Below, piece by piece: positions 1-8,061 of a stretch of 64,000 nt of DNA. The translations under genes were made by a program, and so were the position numbers. Below the pieces are notes generated by a model. That model did no database searches, was not told where the DNA came from, and was given only the letters and a program-made list of their open reading frames with translations. The first letter of the stretch is position 1. The number at the start of each line of letters is the position of its first letter. The DNA lies in assembly GCA_023386555.1 (NCBI GenBank), contig JAEWJK010000001.1, positions 124,001 through 188,000 on the forward strand, in the 5' to 3' direction. Source of the stretch: Bacteroidota bacterium. GTDB taxonomy: Bacteria; Bacteroidota; Bacteroidia; Chitinophagales; Chitinophagaceae.

Positions 1-265
1 CACAACCATTTTCTTCCAACAGGTCTTTCATGTATTTAAAAAACTCCACATGTCCACCCTGATAGCTTGTTATTGCAATTCCCTGTGCATCTTCTTCAAT
101 AGCACATTCAACGATCTCTTTTACAGAACGGTTATGCCCAAGATGAATGATCTCAGCACCTTTACTCTGCAAAATTCTTCGCATAATATTTATTGCTGCA
201 TCATGACCGTCAAACAAAGAGGCAGCAGTAACAATTCTAACTTTATTGGAAGGCGTGTAACTCAT
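1..265 (-). CDS. icmF: B12-dependent acyl-CoA mutase, IcmF-type, N-terminal part (cut by window edge)
   Basis: Only the first 88 residues are in the window; the gene continues past base 1. The translation from the ATG at 263-265 (MSYTPSNKVRIVTAAS) has the cobalamin-binding Rossmann signature: FDGHD, with the His that ligates cobalt, then GAEIIHLGH and GIAITSYQGGH. A B12-binding domain at the very N terminus fits isobutyryl-CoA mutase fused (IcmF), in which it precedes a G-protein chaperone domain and the mutase barrel. In stand-alone methylmalonyl-CoA mutase this domain lies at the C terminus. The domain call is firm; IcmF over a separate small subunit is inference because the rest is missing. 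Confidence 0.8.
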   Translation of the reverse strand, partial: MSYTPSNKVRIVTAASLFDGHDAAINIMRRILQSKGAEIIHLGHNRSVKEIVECAIEEDAQGIAITSYQGGHVEFFKYMKDLLEENGC

Positions 266-434
266 AATCTCGCTTTTCAGGTTTCAAAATTAGCGTTTAG
301 CAGCCAAAGTGAACAGGTGTTAGTTTATTTAGTCGGCTGTAGTATAAATGGCGTCTTCGTTGTGTCACTCACTTGTACTGTATATTGTTGTGGAGCAATT
401 AAAACCCCTAACTTTCGGTTTTTAAATCATTTGT

Positions 435-1382
435 ATGGGATTTGAGATCATAGTTGAAGAGGCACTAAATTTTTCGATAATAACACTAATAAACACAGAT
501 ACAAAACATGAGGCCGAGATATACAGTTTTGGAGCTTTATTAAATGCCTTTCGTTTTCCCTTCGAAAATTCCATCATCAATGTTGTAGATGGTTTTTCTT
601 CACCACAGGATGCAAAGCAAAATATCGCTCCTTTTTTTAGAGGAGCTAAACTAAGTCCGTTTGTATGCAGAATGAAAAATGGTACATATCATTTTCACGG
701 AAAAGATTTTAAGATCGAAAAATTTTACCTGAAAGAACATGCTCTGCATGCACTTATGTATGATGCAGTTTTTGAGATAAAACGAAGTACTACTGACCAG
801 GAAAGTGCTTCAGTAGTTTTATTTCATCACTATGATGGTTCTGACAATGGATTTCCGTTTGAGTTTGACATGGAAGTAGAATGGAAATTATCAGAAGGAA
901 ACATGCTTACCTGCAAAACCACGGTTTCTCATACCAATCCATTTGCTATTCCTTATGCTGAGGGATGGCATCCATATTTTTCATTAGACACCAGTGTGGA
1001 TGAATGTTACCTGCAATTCGACAGCAAACAAATGGTGGAGTTTGATGATACATTAATTCCAACCGGAAATCTCGTTGCAGATGAACGTTTTAATACCAAA
1101 CATTACATGAAAGATGTTAAGCTGGACAATTGTTTTGTATTAGATCAATCTTCGTCACAACCCAAAATTGTACTCAGCAGCGATAAATTGAAACTTACCA
1201 TTTTGCCAGAAGATTCTTATCCTTATCTCCAGGTGTACACACCTGATGATAGAAAAAGTATTGCCCTCGAAAATTTAAGTGGCATTCCTGATTGTTTTAA
1301 TAATGGAATAGGATTAAAAATGATTGAGCCGAATGAAACGGCTTCATTCACTACTCATTACATACCATCGATTATAAACTAA
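435..1382 (+). CDS. Aldose 1-epimerase family protein
   Basis: A 315-residue galactose-mutarotase-like protein that should interconvert alpha and beta anomers of an aldose. Family features seen: substrate-binding His in the HALHALMYD segment, the EGWHPYFSL motif near the middle, and a C-terminal acidic segment (ALENLSGIPDCFNNG) in the place of the catalytic Glu region. The length is normal for the family and there is no signal peptide, so it should be cytoplasmic. It converges on the RidA gene, and the two coding ends overlap by 11 bp. The substrate is not predictable; it could also belong to the hexose-6-phosphate epimerase branch. Confidence 0.85.
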   Translation: MGFEIIVEEALNFSIITLINTDTKHEAEIYSFGALLNAFRFPFENSIINVVDGFSSPQDAKQNIAPFFRGAKLSPFVCRMKNGTYHFHGKDFKIEKFYLKEHALHALMYDAVFEIKRSTTDQESASVVLFHHYDGSDNGFPFEFDMEVEWKLSEGNMLTCKTTVSHTNPFAIPYAEGWHPYFSLDTSVDECYLQFDSKQMVEFDDTLIPTGNLVADERFNTKHYMKDVKLDNCFVLDQSSSQPKIVLSSDKLKLTILPEDSYPYLQVYTPDDRKSIALENLSGIPDCFNNGIGLKMIEPNETASFTTHYIPSIIN

Positions 1383-1755
1383 CAACGGCAATCATACTGA
1401 TCTCAACATTCACTCCTTTTGGTAACCCCTTTACAGCCACTGTTTCTCTTGCAGGATAATCACCATTGAAATACGATCCATAAATCTCATTCACTTCAAC
1501 AAACAAGCTCATATCACTGAGGAAAATAGTAGTTTTCACCACATGCTCAAATGTAAGCTTAGCTTCTTCCAAAATAGCCTGCAAGTTTTGCATCACCCTG
1601 TGAGCTTCATCTTTAACTGAACCTTGTATCAGTTCATTGGTTGATGGATCAATTGCAATTTGTCCGCTGATATATAAATTCTCTCCTGTCTTTACAGCCT
1701 GGTTATAAGGTCCAATTGGTGCCGGAGCTTTGTCAGTTTTGATGATCTGTTTCAT
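1372..1755 (-). CDS. ridA: RidA family reactive enamine/imine deaminase
   Basis: A 127-residue RidA/YjgF/UK114 protein, which hydrolyses reactive 2-aminoacrylate-type enamines formed by PLP enzymes and works as a cytoplasmic trimer. Family signatures are IGPYNQAV at the start, YISGQIAID, and the C-terminal YPARETVAV plus VNVEISMIAV segments holding the conserved Arg and Glu. I start at the ATG at 1753-1755 (MKQIIKTDKAPAPIGPY). The reading frame stays open 14 codons further upstream, but that extension lacks family similarity. The full domain is present with no defects. Confidence 0.93.
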   Translation of the reverse strand: MKQIIKTDKAPAPIGPYNQAVKTGENLYISGQIAIDPSTNELIQGSVKDEAHRVMQNLQAILEEAKLTFEHVVKTTIFLSDMSLFVEVNEIYGSYFNGDYPARETVAVKGLPKGVNVEISMIAVVSL

Positions 1756-1831
1756 AGATAAAATATTGTGTTCGCAAAATGAATGAATTTCCATCAACTC
1801 TCCAACCTATTTTTGCCAATTAAAGTTGATT

Positions 1832-2434
1832 ATGAGAATAGCAGTAAAAGCACTTCCGCAGCAAAAAGAAGAATGGCTGAGCAAAGAAAAGCCAGGAAAT
1901 ATTGAAATCATCTGGGTTGAAACAGGTGTTCCGGAGGCTGATGGATATTTTGATCTTTCATACGAAGAATTTGGAGCTGCATTTTCAGATATTAATAATA
2001 AACCAGTCTTTGTTAACGCCGTGCTCAAAACAACTGAAGAGCTACCGGCCAATTTTTCACGCATCAATGGATGGAATGGATTTTTAAAAAGAGATACAGT
2101 TGAAGTGGTGTTAAGAGATGCTTCAGCAAAAAACATTCTTGAACAGCTGCAATGGAAATATCAGAATGTTCCTGATGTTGCAGGAATGATTGCCGCAAGA
2201 ACAATCAGCATGATCGTTAATGAGGCTTATTTTGCTTTGGGTGATGATGTAAGTACCAAATCAGAGATCGATACAGCAATGAAGCTGGGTACAAATTATC
2301 CTTTTGGACCATTTGAATGGAGTGAGAAGATTGGTTTACATAATATATACAGGCTTCTGAAAAAGCTGAGTGCAGGTGACAAACGTTATGAACCTTCACC
2401 AGCATTGGAACAGGAATTAAAATCAGTTGCATAA
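1832..2434 (+). CDS. Stand-alone 3-hydroxyacyl-CoA dehydrogenase C-terminal domain protein
   Basis: About 200 residues. The second half (VPDVAGMIAARTISMIVNEA, then DTAMKLGTNYPFGPFEW) is a clear 3HCDH C-terminal dimerisation domain as in FadB/PaaH-type dehydrogenases. The first half has no GxGxxG nucleotide-binding motif, so the NAD-binding Rossmann domain is missing or strongly diverged, and dehydrogenase activity is doubtful. The ATG at 1832 is preferred to an upstream TTG. The stop codon shares one base with the tsaB start, so the two are probably co-transcribed. The role is unknown: it may be a partner subunit of, or a relic from, fatty-acid oxidation. Confidence 0.75.
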   Translation: MRIAVKALPQQKEEWLSKEKPGNIEIIWVETGVPEADGYFDLSYEEFGAAFSDINNKPVFVNAVLKTTEELPANFSRINGWNGFLKRDTVEVVLRDASAKNILEQLQWKYQNVPDVAGMIAARTISMIVNEAYFALGDDVSTKSEIDTAMKLGTNYPFGPFEWSEKIGLHNIYRLLKKLSAGDKRYEPSPALEQELKSVA

Positions 2435-3141
2435 TGGCATTGATACTTAATATAGATACAGCAACTGAGCATGCAAGTATTTGTTTATCGAAAGATGGTG
2501 AATTAATATCGCTTAAGTCGAATCCAAATCAAAAAGATCATGCAGCATTCATTCAACCGGCAATAAAAGAAATGCTGCAAGCTGTAGGCTATAAGCTACA
2601 AGATATTGCTGCGATAGCAGTTTCAAATGGACCAGGCAGTTACACAGGACTGAGAGTTGGGCTTTCAACAGCAAAAGGTTTGTGTTATGCATTAAACAAA
2701 CCACTTCTGCTTATTAATACCTTAGAAATAATTTCAACAGCAGCAATACAAAATGTTAATCAACTTTCAACTCTAAACTCCCAACTCCCAACTTTATTCT
2801 GTCCAATGATCGATGCAAGACGAATGGAAGTTTTTACCGCTGTATATGATGAACAATTAAATGAAATTCAGCCTCCTTCAGCGATGATACTCGAGGAAAA
2901 TTCTTTTGTTGAGTTATTATTAAACCATAACCTCATTTTCTCAGGAAGTGGTGCAGATAAATTTGAAAAGGTTATTGAAAATAATAACGCATATTTTCTT
3001 AAAGCAAAACATGATGCAAGTCATATGCAAACGATTGCAGAAAACTTGTATCTGTTAAAATCCTTTGCAGATAAGGCTTACAGCGAACCGTTTTACCTTA
3101 AAGAGTTCTTTACTCCTGCATCTAAACTTAAATCTGATTAA
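2434..3141 (+). CDS. tsaB: tRNA threonylcarbamoyladenosine biosynthesis protein TsaB
   Basis: A 235-residue ASKHA-fold protein of the t6A pathway. TsaB dimerises with TsaD and supports threonylcarbamoyl transfer to A37 of ANN-decoding tRNAs. Diagnostic segments are ILNIDTATEHASICL at the N terminus and SNGPGSYTGLRVGLSTAKGL (the GPGSYTGLR signature). Translationally coupled to the preceding gene (TAATG overlap). Like other TsaB proteins it lacks the metal-binding histidines of TsaD. Length and motifs are typical, and no signal peptide is seen. Confidence 0.95.
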   Translation: MALILNIDTATEHASICLSKDGELISLKSNPNQKDHAAFIQPAIKEMLQAVGYKLQDIAAIAVSNGPGSYTGLRVGLSTAKGLCYALNKPLLLINTLEIISTAAIQNVNQLSTLNSQLPTLFCPMIDARRMEVFTAVYDEQLNEIQPPSAMILEENSFVELLLNHNLIFSGSGADKFEKVIENNNAYFLKAKHDASHMQTIAENLYLLKSFADKAYSEPFYLKEFFTPASKLKSD

Positions 3142-3219
3142 AAAACATCTTAATATATGTTTAGCGTGAACTAAATGGGAAACTTTCATAATATTTTTGA
3201 AAAATAAAATACATACCCA

Positions 3220-3591
3220 ATGATCTACGCAATGACGACAGCTACAACACAAGCTCAGCCTACAATGGTAGTGCACAGCACAAATACAATGGAACAGGAT
3301 AATTTGAAGATGGATTACATCCACATGAAAAAGGCAGCAATGATCTTAAGAGCTATGAATCATAAGCTTCGCCAGCAGATGATCAAATTGCTTGATGAGA
3401 ATAAAAAAATGACTGTTACTGATATATATGTAAAACTTCGTTTAGAGCAGTCAGTTGCTTCTCAGCATCTTGCAATTTTACGCAGAGCAGGTATTGTTAG
3501 CACTGAAAGAGAAGGTAAATTCATTTACTACGGTGTAAACTACTCTCGTATTTCTGAAGTAAATGCATTTGTTTCTGATCTGGTTAAATAA
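3220..3591 (+). CDS. ArsR-type winged-helix transcriptional regulator
   Basis: A 123-residue helix-turn-helix protein. Residues 30-120 form an ArsR fold: LRAMNHKLRQQMIKLLDE, then the recognition-helix region SVASQHLAILRRAGIVSTER, then the wing GKFIYYGVNYSRI. No cysteine metal-binding motif is present in the recognition helix, so it is unlikely to be a classical metal sensor. The following gene is a persulfide dioxygenase/rhodanese, which suggests but does not prove sulfide- or persulfide-responsive control. An intrinsic terminator follows at once. The N-terminal 25 residues are low-complexity; a second ATG at 3232 is possible. Confidence 0.85.
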   Translation: MIYAMTTATTQAQPTMVVHSTNTMEQDNLKMDYIHMKKAAMILRAMNHKLRQQMIKLLDENKKMTVTDIYVKLRLEQSVASQHLAILRRAGIVSTEREGKFIYYGVNYSRISEVNAFVSDLVK

Positions 3592-3615
3592 GATATTTCA
3601 ACCCTATGAATTGCT

Positions 3616-3647
3616 AAAGTCCTGCTGCAAGCGGGACTTTCTTTTTT
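3616..3647 (+). terminator. Intrinsic terminator of the ArsR-type gene
   Basis: AAAGTCCTGC / GCGGGACTTT arms (one G-U pair) around a 5-nt loop, followed by CTTTTTT. It separates the regulator from the downstream metallo-hydrolase gene. Confidence 0.85.
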
Positions 3648-3769
3648 ACATATATACCCTACTTATTGGTCGAGTGGAATCGATAATGAATTACAATCAA
3701 CCTTAAAACTATGCTCCTATGGTGCCTTATATGGTAAGCGGTTATTTATCTTTGTAAAAATTCCTCAAT

Positions 3770-5179
3770 ATGTATATCCAACAATTATATACCAGCTGTT
3801 TAAGTGAAGCAGCATACTATATAGAAAGTGAAGGTGAAGTGGCTATTATTGATCCGTTAAGAGATATTGAAGCTTATCTGCAAATGGCACAGGAAAGAAA
3901 TGCAAAGATCAAATACATTTTCGAAACACATTTTCATGCAGATTTTGTGAGTGGCCATATTGATCTTGCGAAAGCAACAGGAGCAACAATTATCTATGGT
4001 CCTGATACAAAAGCAGGATTCAAAGTTCATGTTGCAAAGCATAAAGAGATATTTAACCTGGGAAAACTTACAATAGAAGTATTGCATACTCCTGGTCATA
4101 CTTTGGAAAGCACCTGTTATTTATTGAAAGATGAGAATGGAAAAGATCATGCAATATTTACCGGTGATACTTTGTTTGTTGGTGATGTTGGTAGACCTGA
4201 TCTTGCACAAAAAGGTGCTGATCTTACTATGGAAGATCTTGCAGCAATGATGTATGATAGTCTACAAAAAAACATCATGCCTTTAAATGATGATGTGATT
4301 GTTTATCCTGCTCATGGACCTGGTAGCAGTTGTGGCAAGAGTTTAGGACCAAACACTTTCAGCACTATTGGAGAACAAAAGCAAACGAATTATGCTTTAC
4401 AACAGGATAGCAAAGAAAGTTTTGTAAAAGCAGTTACCGAAGGTTTATCTGCTCCGCCAAATTATTTTCCAATCAATGCTAAGATCAATAAGGAAGGATA
4501 TGAAAGCCTTGATTCAGTTCTTGAAAAGGGATTGACAGCTTTGGACATTCCTGCCTTCAAGATCAAAACAAAAGATACTGATCTGATCATTCTCGATACA
4601 AGAAAAGCTATAGATTTTACTAAAGGTTTTGTTCCAAATTCTATATCGATTGGTTTGGAAGGAAGATTTGCAGAATGGGCCGGAAGCATCTTACCATTCG
4701 ATAAAAAAATGATACTGGTTACTGAGATTGGTAAAGAAAAAGAAACCATCATTCGTTTAGCAAGAGTAGGCTTCGATAAAATAGAAGGTTATTTAGATGG
4801 TGGATTTGAAGCCTGGAAAAATGCAGGTGAACCAATCGATATGATCGTTGATGTGGAAGCTGATGAATTATTAATGGATATGCCTTTTGATGATAATTTA
4901 TTAGTGATGGATGTTCGTAAAGAAACAGAATTTGCTGATGGACATATTAAAGATGCAGTAAACGTTCCGCTGAATACATTAACCGATCCAGCAAGCATGG
5001 CAAACATTGAAGACACAGACAATCTTTATATACATTGTGCAGGAGGTTACAGAAGTGTAATTGCAGCCTCGATGTTGAAAAGGCAGGGCATCCACAATTT
5101 AAGAAATGTATTGGGTGGATGGAATGAGATCAAAAAGTTAGACTTCAAGATCGAGAAGAATGTAGCAGCGTTGAATTAA
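3770..5179 (+). CDS. Persulfide dioxygenase-rhodanese fusion (MBL fold plus two rhodanese domains)
   Basis: 469 residues. Residues 1-240 are a metallo-beta-lactamase fold of the ETHE1/persulfide dioxygenase type: THFHADFVSGH metal-ligand motif, HTPGHTLES, FTGDTLFVGDVGRPDL and YPAHGPGSSCG. Two rhodanese-like domains follow. The first (about 265-355) has no cysteine at the active-site loop (ILVTEIGKE), so it is probably structural. The second (about 365-460) has the active loop IHCAGGYRS. Predicted role: oxidation of glutathione- or protein-bound persulfide with sulfur transfer, in the cytoplasm. It lies 178 bp after the ArsR-type gene, which may control it. Confidence 0.9.
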   Translation: MYIQQLYTSCLSEAAYYIESEGEVAIIDPLRDIEAYLQMAQERNAKIKYIFETHFHADFVSGHIDLAKATGATIIYGPDTKAGFKVHVAKHKEIFNLGKLTIEVLHTPGHTLESTCYLLKDENGKDHAIFTGDTLFVGDVGRPDLAQKGADLTMEDLAAMMYDSLQKNIMPLNDDVIVYPAHGPGSSCGKSLGPNTFSTIGEQKQTNYALQQDSKESFVKAVTEGLSAPPNYFPINAKINKEGYESLDSVLEKGLTALDIPAFKIKTKDTDLIILDTRKAIDFTKGFVPNSISIGLEGRFAEWAGSILPFDKKMILVTEIGKEKETIIRLARVGFDKIEGYLDGGFEAWKNAGEPIDMIVDVEADELLMDMPFDDNLLVMDVRKETEFADGHIKDAVNVPLNTLTDPASMANIEDTDNLYIHCAGGYRSVIAASMLKRQGIHNLRNVLGGWNEIKKLDFKIEKNVAALN

Positions 5180-5197
5180 TAACTGATAATTGTTTTG

Positions 5198-5226
5198 AAG
5201 GTGAGTTTTAAAGCTCACCTTTTTTG
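5198..5226 (+). terminator. Intrinsic terminator after the persulfide dioxygenase gene
   Basis: AAGGTGAG / CTCACCTT arms with further A-T pairs in the loop, running into TTTTTTG. A dispersed repeat copy follows directly. Confidence 0.85.
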
Positions 5227-5231
5227 TTTCA

Positions 5232-5259
5232 GTACAAGAGTGCGACGCAACAGAAGCTT
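5232..5259 (+). repeat. Dispersed GTACAAGAGTGCGACGCAAC repeat, copy
   Basis: A full-length copy of the window-wide 25-30-bp repeat, reading GTACAAGAGTGCGACGCAAC then AGAAGCTT. It sits just after a terminator. Confidence 0.8.
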
Positions 5260-5289
5260 AATATTTATACTACTGCTTGCTTAATAGAT

Positions 5290-6171
5290 TTATATTACCA
5301 AATGGCCATGCTTTTCTGCATCGAACTGGTGCTTCCATCTTCTATGGCTCCAGAGATAATTGGATGGATTTCTCTTGATGCAATCTTCAATAAAATGTAC
5401 AAGCTGTTTTGTGATCTCGCCTTCTGCAAATTCTTTTGGCGTCTTAGTGAGTAGCTGAAAATCCATTTTATAATAACCACGCTTAACTTTATGAAAATCC
5501 AGCAAGACAATTGCAGCATTCAAATTCTTTGAAGTTCTCTCCGGACCTTTTACAAATGGTGCCATTTTGCCGAAGAAAGGATACCAGAATCCGTTTGCAG
5601 GATTACCAGGATTTTGGTCTGCTACCAAACCAATTGCATGTTGCTCTTTTTTATAATTAGGATATTCATTACGAAAATCTTTTACAGCAATAAGTATCGT
5701 TCCGAACTTGCTTCGCATTTGATGAATGAGTCTATTAAATATCTTATTGGATACTGACATATATATCCCAATGAAACGATGTTTTCCAAAAGCCGAAACA
5801 GAGAGATTGGCAAATTCCCAATTAAAGAAATGTCCGGTAGCAATTACAATTGATTGTCCTGATGGAAAGATATCATTCAGTACTTCTGCATTAATGCTTA
5901 CTCGTTTTTCAAGTTGTTTTTTAGTTACAGATATTAGCTTAATGGTTTCAATAAAAGTGTCTATGAAATTGCGGTAAAAGTCTTTGGCAATTCTTATTCT
6001 TTCTTTCTCTGTTTTTTCAGGAAAGGCGATCAGCAGGTTATTCATTACTACTTCTTTTCGATAGCCGATGATATAGTAAACCAATCCATAGAAGCAATCG
6101 CTGATGAGATATAAAACTCTCCAGGGTAATAATGAAAGCAGGTAAAAAAAGCCGTAAACGATGTGATACAC
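5290..6171 (-). CDS. LpxL/HtrB-family lysophospholipid acyltransferase
   Basis: A 293-residue acyltransferase of the lipid A biosynthesis type, which adds a secondary acyl chain to a lipid A precursor (or a similar lipid) at the inner membrane. It has an N-terminal hydrophobic segment (YGFFYLLSLLPWRVLYL), the catalytic HX4E motif (GHFFNWEF) near residue 115, and the later conserved segment GLVADQNPGNP plus FFGKMAPFVKGPE. The C terminus (NYLWSHRRWKH) is typical of the family. The length is normal. The exact acceptor cannot be read from sequence; ornithine- or flavolipid acylation is an alternative in Bacteroidota. Confidence 0.9.
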   Translation of the reverse strand: MYHIVYGFFYLLSLLPWRVLYLISDCFYGLVYYIIGYRKEVVMNNLLIAFPEKTEKERIRIAKDFYRNFIDTFIETIKLISVTKKQLEKRVSINAEVLNDIFPSGQSIVIATGHFFNWEFANLSVSAFGKHRFIGIYMSVSNKIFNRLIHQMRSKFGTILIAVKDFRNEYPNYKKEQHAIGLVADQNPGNPANGFWYPFFGKMAPFVKGPERTSKNLNAAIVLLDFHKVKRGYYKMDFQLLTKTPKEFAEGEITKQLVHFIEDCIKRNPSNYLWSHRRWKHQFDAEKHGHLVI

Positions 6172-6212
6172 TATTGGTCAGTTATACTGCAAAGAAAGAT
6201 GGCATCTGAGCG

Positions 6213-6869
6213 TCACCCAAATAAATCTCCCTGTTTACTTTCAAGGGATTGATTCAGCATGTGAAATGAATCGATTAATTGCCAGGATTTGCTTCCGTTA
6301 GATCTTTTTAGAAATAAAAGATGATCAGCCATAAAACTCGCATGAAAATGAAGGTTTGAATATTCCAACCATCCTTTTTCATATTGCCAGGGAAGTAACT
6401 TTCTTGCAATAGCAATATGCGGCTCATTTAAGAAATGTGGTTTGTTTTCTTTGTTGATGGTCATTAATGATTGAGCTTCCTTCATTTTTTTCGCAATGGC
6501 TTTAATAGGTTCTTGTGTCTTAACTTTTATATAAATAGTATGAGAAGGATAGCTGTCAAATCCATCGAGGTCAACCTTAAATGAAGGCAAAGTCAATGAG
6601 AGGTTTTTTAGTTTGGTGTGTATTTGCTGCTCATTCATTTCATATTGAATAAAGCGAACAATACTTATATGTGGCTTTAATGCAACGGCCATTGAATTAT
6701 TGTAGGCAGTAGCAAAATCCTGTTTCAACTTCATGATCTTATCATACAGATTTTCATGAGGCTGCAATACTACCATGTATTCAGCCGGCATCAACTTTTT
6801 ATCATATGCATCACCAAAATCAGGCAATGTAAATTCTTTCGCTATTCTTCCTTTAAATGTAAGAGCCAT
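6213..6869 (-). CDS. 2H phosphoesterase (2'-5' RNA ligase-like), with C-terminal QGDLF
   Basis: 218 residues with the two His-x-Ser/Thr-type motifs of the 2H superfamily, KPHISIVRF and NEPHIAIAR; the second has Ala where Ser/Thr is usual. Members cut or join 2'-5' or 2',3'-cyclic phosphodiester bonds in RNA. The protein ends ...SKQGDLFG, and QGDLF matches the QxxLF pattern of bacterial sliding-clamp ligands. It lies 3 bp after a paralogous 2H gene, and both diverge from umuD-umuC. A role in DNA-damage tolerance is inference from context and the tail; the substrate is unknown. Confidence 0.8.
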   Translation of the reverse strand: MALTFKGRIAKEFTLPDFGDAYDKKLMPAEYMVVLQPHENLYDKIMKLKQDFATAYNNSMAVALKPHISIVRFIQYEMNEQQIHTKLKNLSLTLPSFKVDLDGFDSYPSHTIYIKVKTQEPIKAIAKKMKEAQSLMTINKENKPHFLNEPHIAIARKLLPWQYEKGWLEYSNLHFHASFMADHLLFLKRSNGSKSWQLIDSFHMLNQSLESKQGDLFG

Positions 6870-6872
6870 AAC

Positions 6873-7463
6873 TTATGGTTGTAATCTGAATACATTCACT
6901 TGTTTACAGGTATCAAATTGATGCGTTCTTTTTAAAAGAATTAATTCATTTACTGTAAACTCAGCATGAAAATCTTTCTTTGAATATTCCATCATTGCTC
7001 TTTCATAGATAGATTCATCTAATCTCCTTGCAATAGTCATATGTGGATTTGAAATGAGATGAGCTTTGGGTAAACCATTGTCCCTCACCAGTTCATCTAT
7101 CACTTTTAGCTCCTTAGCCAATTGTTTGAATGGCTGATGATCCTGCACCCGTAAATAAATTGTATTGGCATTAGGAAAACCACTATAGTTATTCAGCACT
7201 ACATTAAATGCGGTTTTTACACTTATGATGTTGTGCATCCATTTTAACATGGTAGGTTCCATTTCTTCCTTTGCAAGAAAATTCGCTACAGTAATGTGGG
7301 GTTTCGTTTTAACCGCAACAATTTCTCTGTACGTATTAAAAAAATTAACTTTCTCATCCATCACTTGCTGCCAGATATTTTGTTGTGGATTGACTACCAA
7401 CAAGTATTCTTTTATAATACTTCCTCTGAATTCGGGTTGTTTAAAACTTACTGCCGTTTCCAT
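6873..7463 (-). CDS. 2H phosphoesterase (2'-5' RNA ligase-like), first gene of the pair
   Basis: A 196-residue paralogue of its downstream neighbour, with intact KPHITVANF and NPHMTIARR His-x-Thr motifs near residues 60 and 145. The N terminus (YLLVVNPQQNIWQQVMDEK) aligns with the same region of the neighbour, so the pair arose by duplication. I start at the ATG at 7461-7463 (METAVSFKQ). An in-frame ATG at 7484 would leave only 6 bp to the palindrome between this gene and umuD, hence too little room for a promoter. It shares that intergenic operator-like palindrome with umuD. There is no clamp-like tail here. Confidence 0.8.
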   Translation of the reverse strand: METAVSFKQPEFRGSIIKEYLLVVNPQQNIWQQVMDEKVNFFNTYREIVAVKTKPHITVANFLAKEEMEPTMLKWMHNIISVKTAFNVVLNNYSGFPNANTIYLRVQDHQPFKQLAKELKVIDELVRDNGLPKAHLISNPHMTIARRLDESIYERAMMEYSKKDFHAEFTVNELILLKRTHQFDTCKQVNVFRLQP

Positions 7464-7490
7464 ATAAACTATTTTGTTTAGCATAAAAAT

Positions 7491-7505
7491 ACTAAATAAT
7501 TTAGT
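7491..7505. promoter_or_regulatory. Perfect 15-bp palindrome between 2H phosphoesterase and umuD (operator candidate)
   Basis: ACTAAATAATTTAGT, a 7+1+7 perfect inverted repeat, centred in the 60-bp divergent intergenic region. A further half-site, ATTTAGT, lies at 7514-7520 directly before the umuD ATG. Position and symmetry suggest a repressor site controlling both directions. The cognate repressor is not known. Confidence 0.5.
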
Positions 7506-7523
7506 GTTTCAAAATTTAGTTAT

Positions 7524-8018
7524 ATGGAATGGGAAAACTTTTACAATGCCTCTTATGATGGCACAAAAAACTTTACACAGCACAATGTTCACACCTTGAA
7601 TGCTACCGGTTTCGGAGCTGCGGCAGACGATTTTGCCGAACGTGGTATAGATCTGAACGAGCAACTCATTTACAACAAACCATCAACATTCTTTTTTAGG
7701 ATGAACGGCGATTCAATGGTCGAAGCCGGTATTCAAAATGGCGATGTGCTTATCGTTGACAAAAGCCTCAAAGCAACTAATGGTAAAATCATCATTGCTG
7801 CAGTAAATGGAGATCTTGTAGTTCGAAGATTTCAGCAAACGATCAAGGGTCCGGTGCTGGTTGCAGCAAATTCACGTTACGCAGACATTGATGTAGGTGA
7901 ATTCACGCAATTCAATCCATTCGGCTTGGTCACATGTGTCATTCACATTTTTGAAAAAGGATTGCTTGATAATCATCGTCAGCCGCAAAAGACAAAGAAG
8001 AAATTTTATGGATCATAG
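7524..8018 (+). CDS. umuD: UmuD-like S24 family protein with altered catalytic dyad
   Basis: 164 residues, clearly homologous to UmuD. In UmuD, RecA-stimulated self-cleavage yields UmuD', which joins UmuC to form DNA polymerase V. Seen: a cleavage-site region T28-G29-F30 (Cys-Gly in E. coli), IDLNEQLI, the Ser64 motif MNGDSMVEAGI and GDVLIVDKS. In the segment AAVNGDLVVRRF the residue aligned with catalytic Lys97 of E. coli UmuD is Arg101 (codon CGA). If that alignment holds, the Ser/Lys dyad is lost and self-cleavage is questionable. umuC follows after a 205-bp gap containing repeats. The C-terminal basic tail is unusual. Confidence 0.88.
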   Translation: MEWENFYNASYDGTKNFTQHNVHTLNATGFGAAADDFAERGIDLNEQLIYNKPSTFFFRMNGDSMVEAGIQNGDVLIVDKSLKATNGKIIIAAVNGDLVVRRFQQTIKGPVLVAANSRYADIDVGEFTQFNPFGLVTCVIHIFEKGLLDNHRQPQKTKKKFYGS

Positions 8019-8032
8019 TGCAGTGCTACTAT

Positions 8033-8061
8033 GAAGCTTTTGTTGCGTCGCACTCTTTTAC
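8033..8061 (-). repeat. Dispersed repeat copies between umuD and umuC
   Basis: A minus-orientation copy (GAAGCTTTTGTTGCGTCGCA...) lies in the 205-bp umuD-umuC gap. A partial copy (TGCGACGCAACAGACGATGC) lies at 8166-8185 in the opposite direction, so the gap can form a long inverted pair. The upstream flank GTGCTACTATGA recurs beside the copy near 23.2 kb. Confidence 0.7.

Noticed and set aside
50..445. 131-codon open frame on the plus strand at the window start
   Set aside because: It lies opposite the clear B12-binding domain gene on the minus strand and runs across a dispersed repeat; composition is not protein-like.
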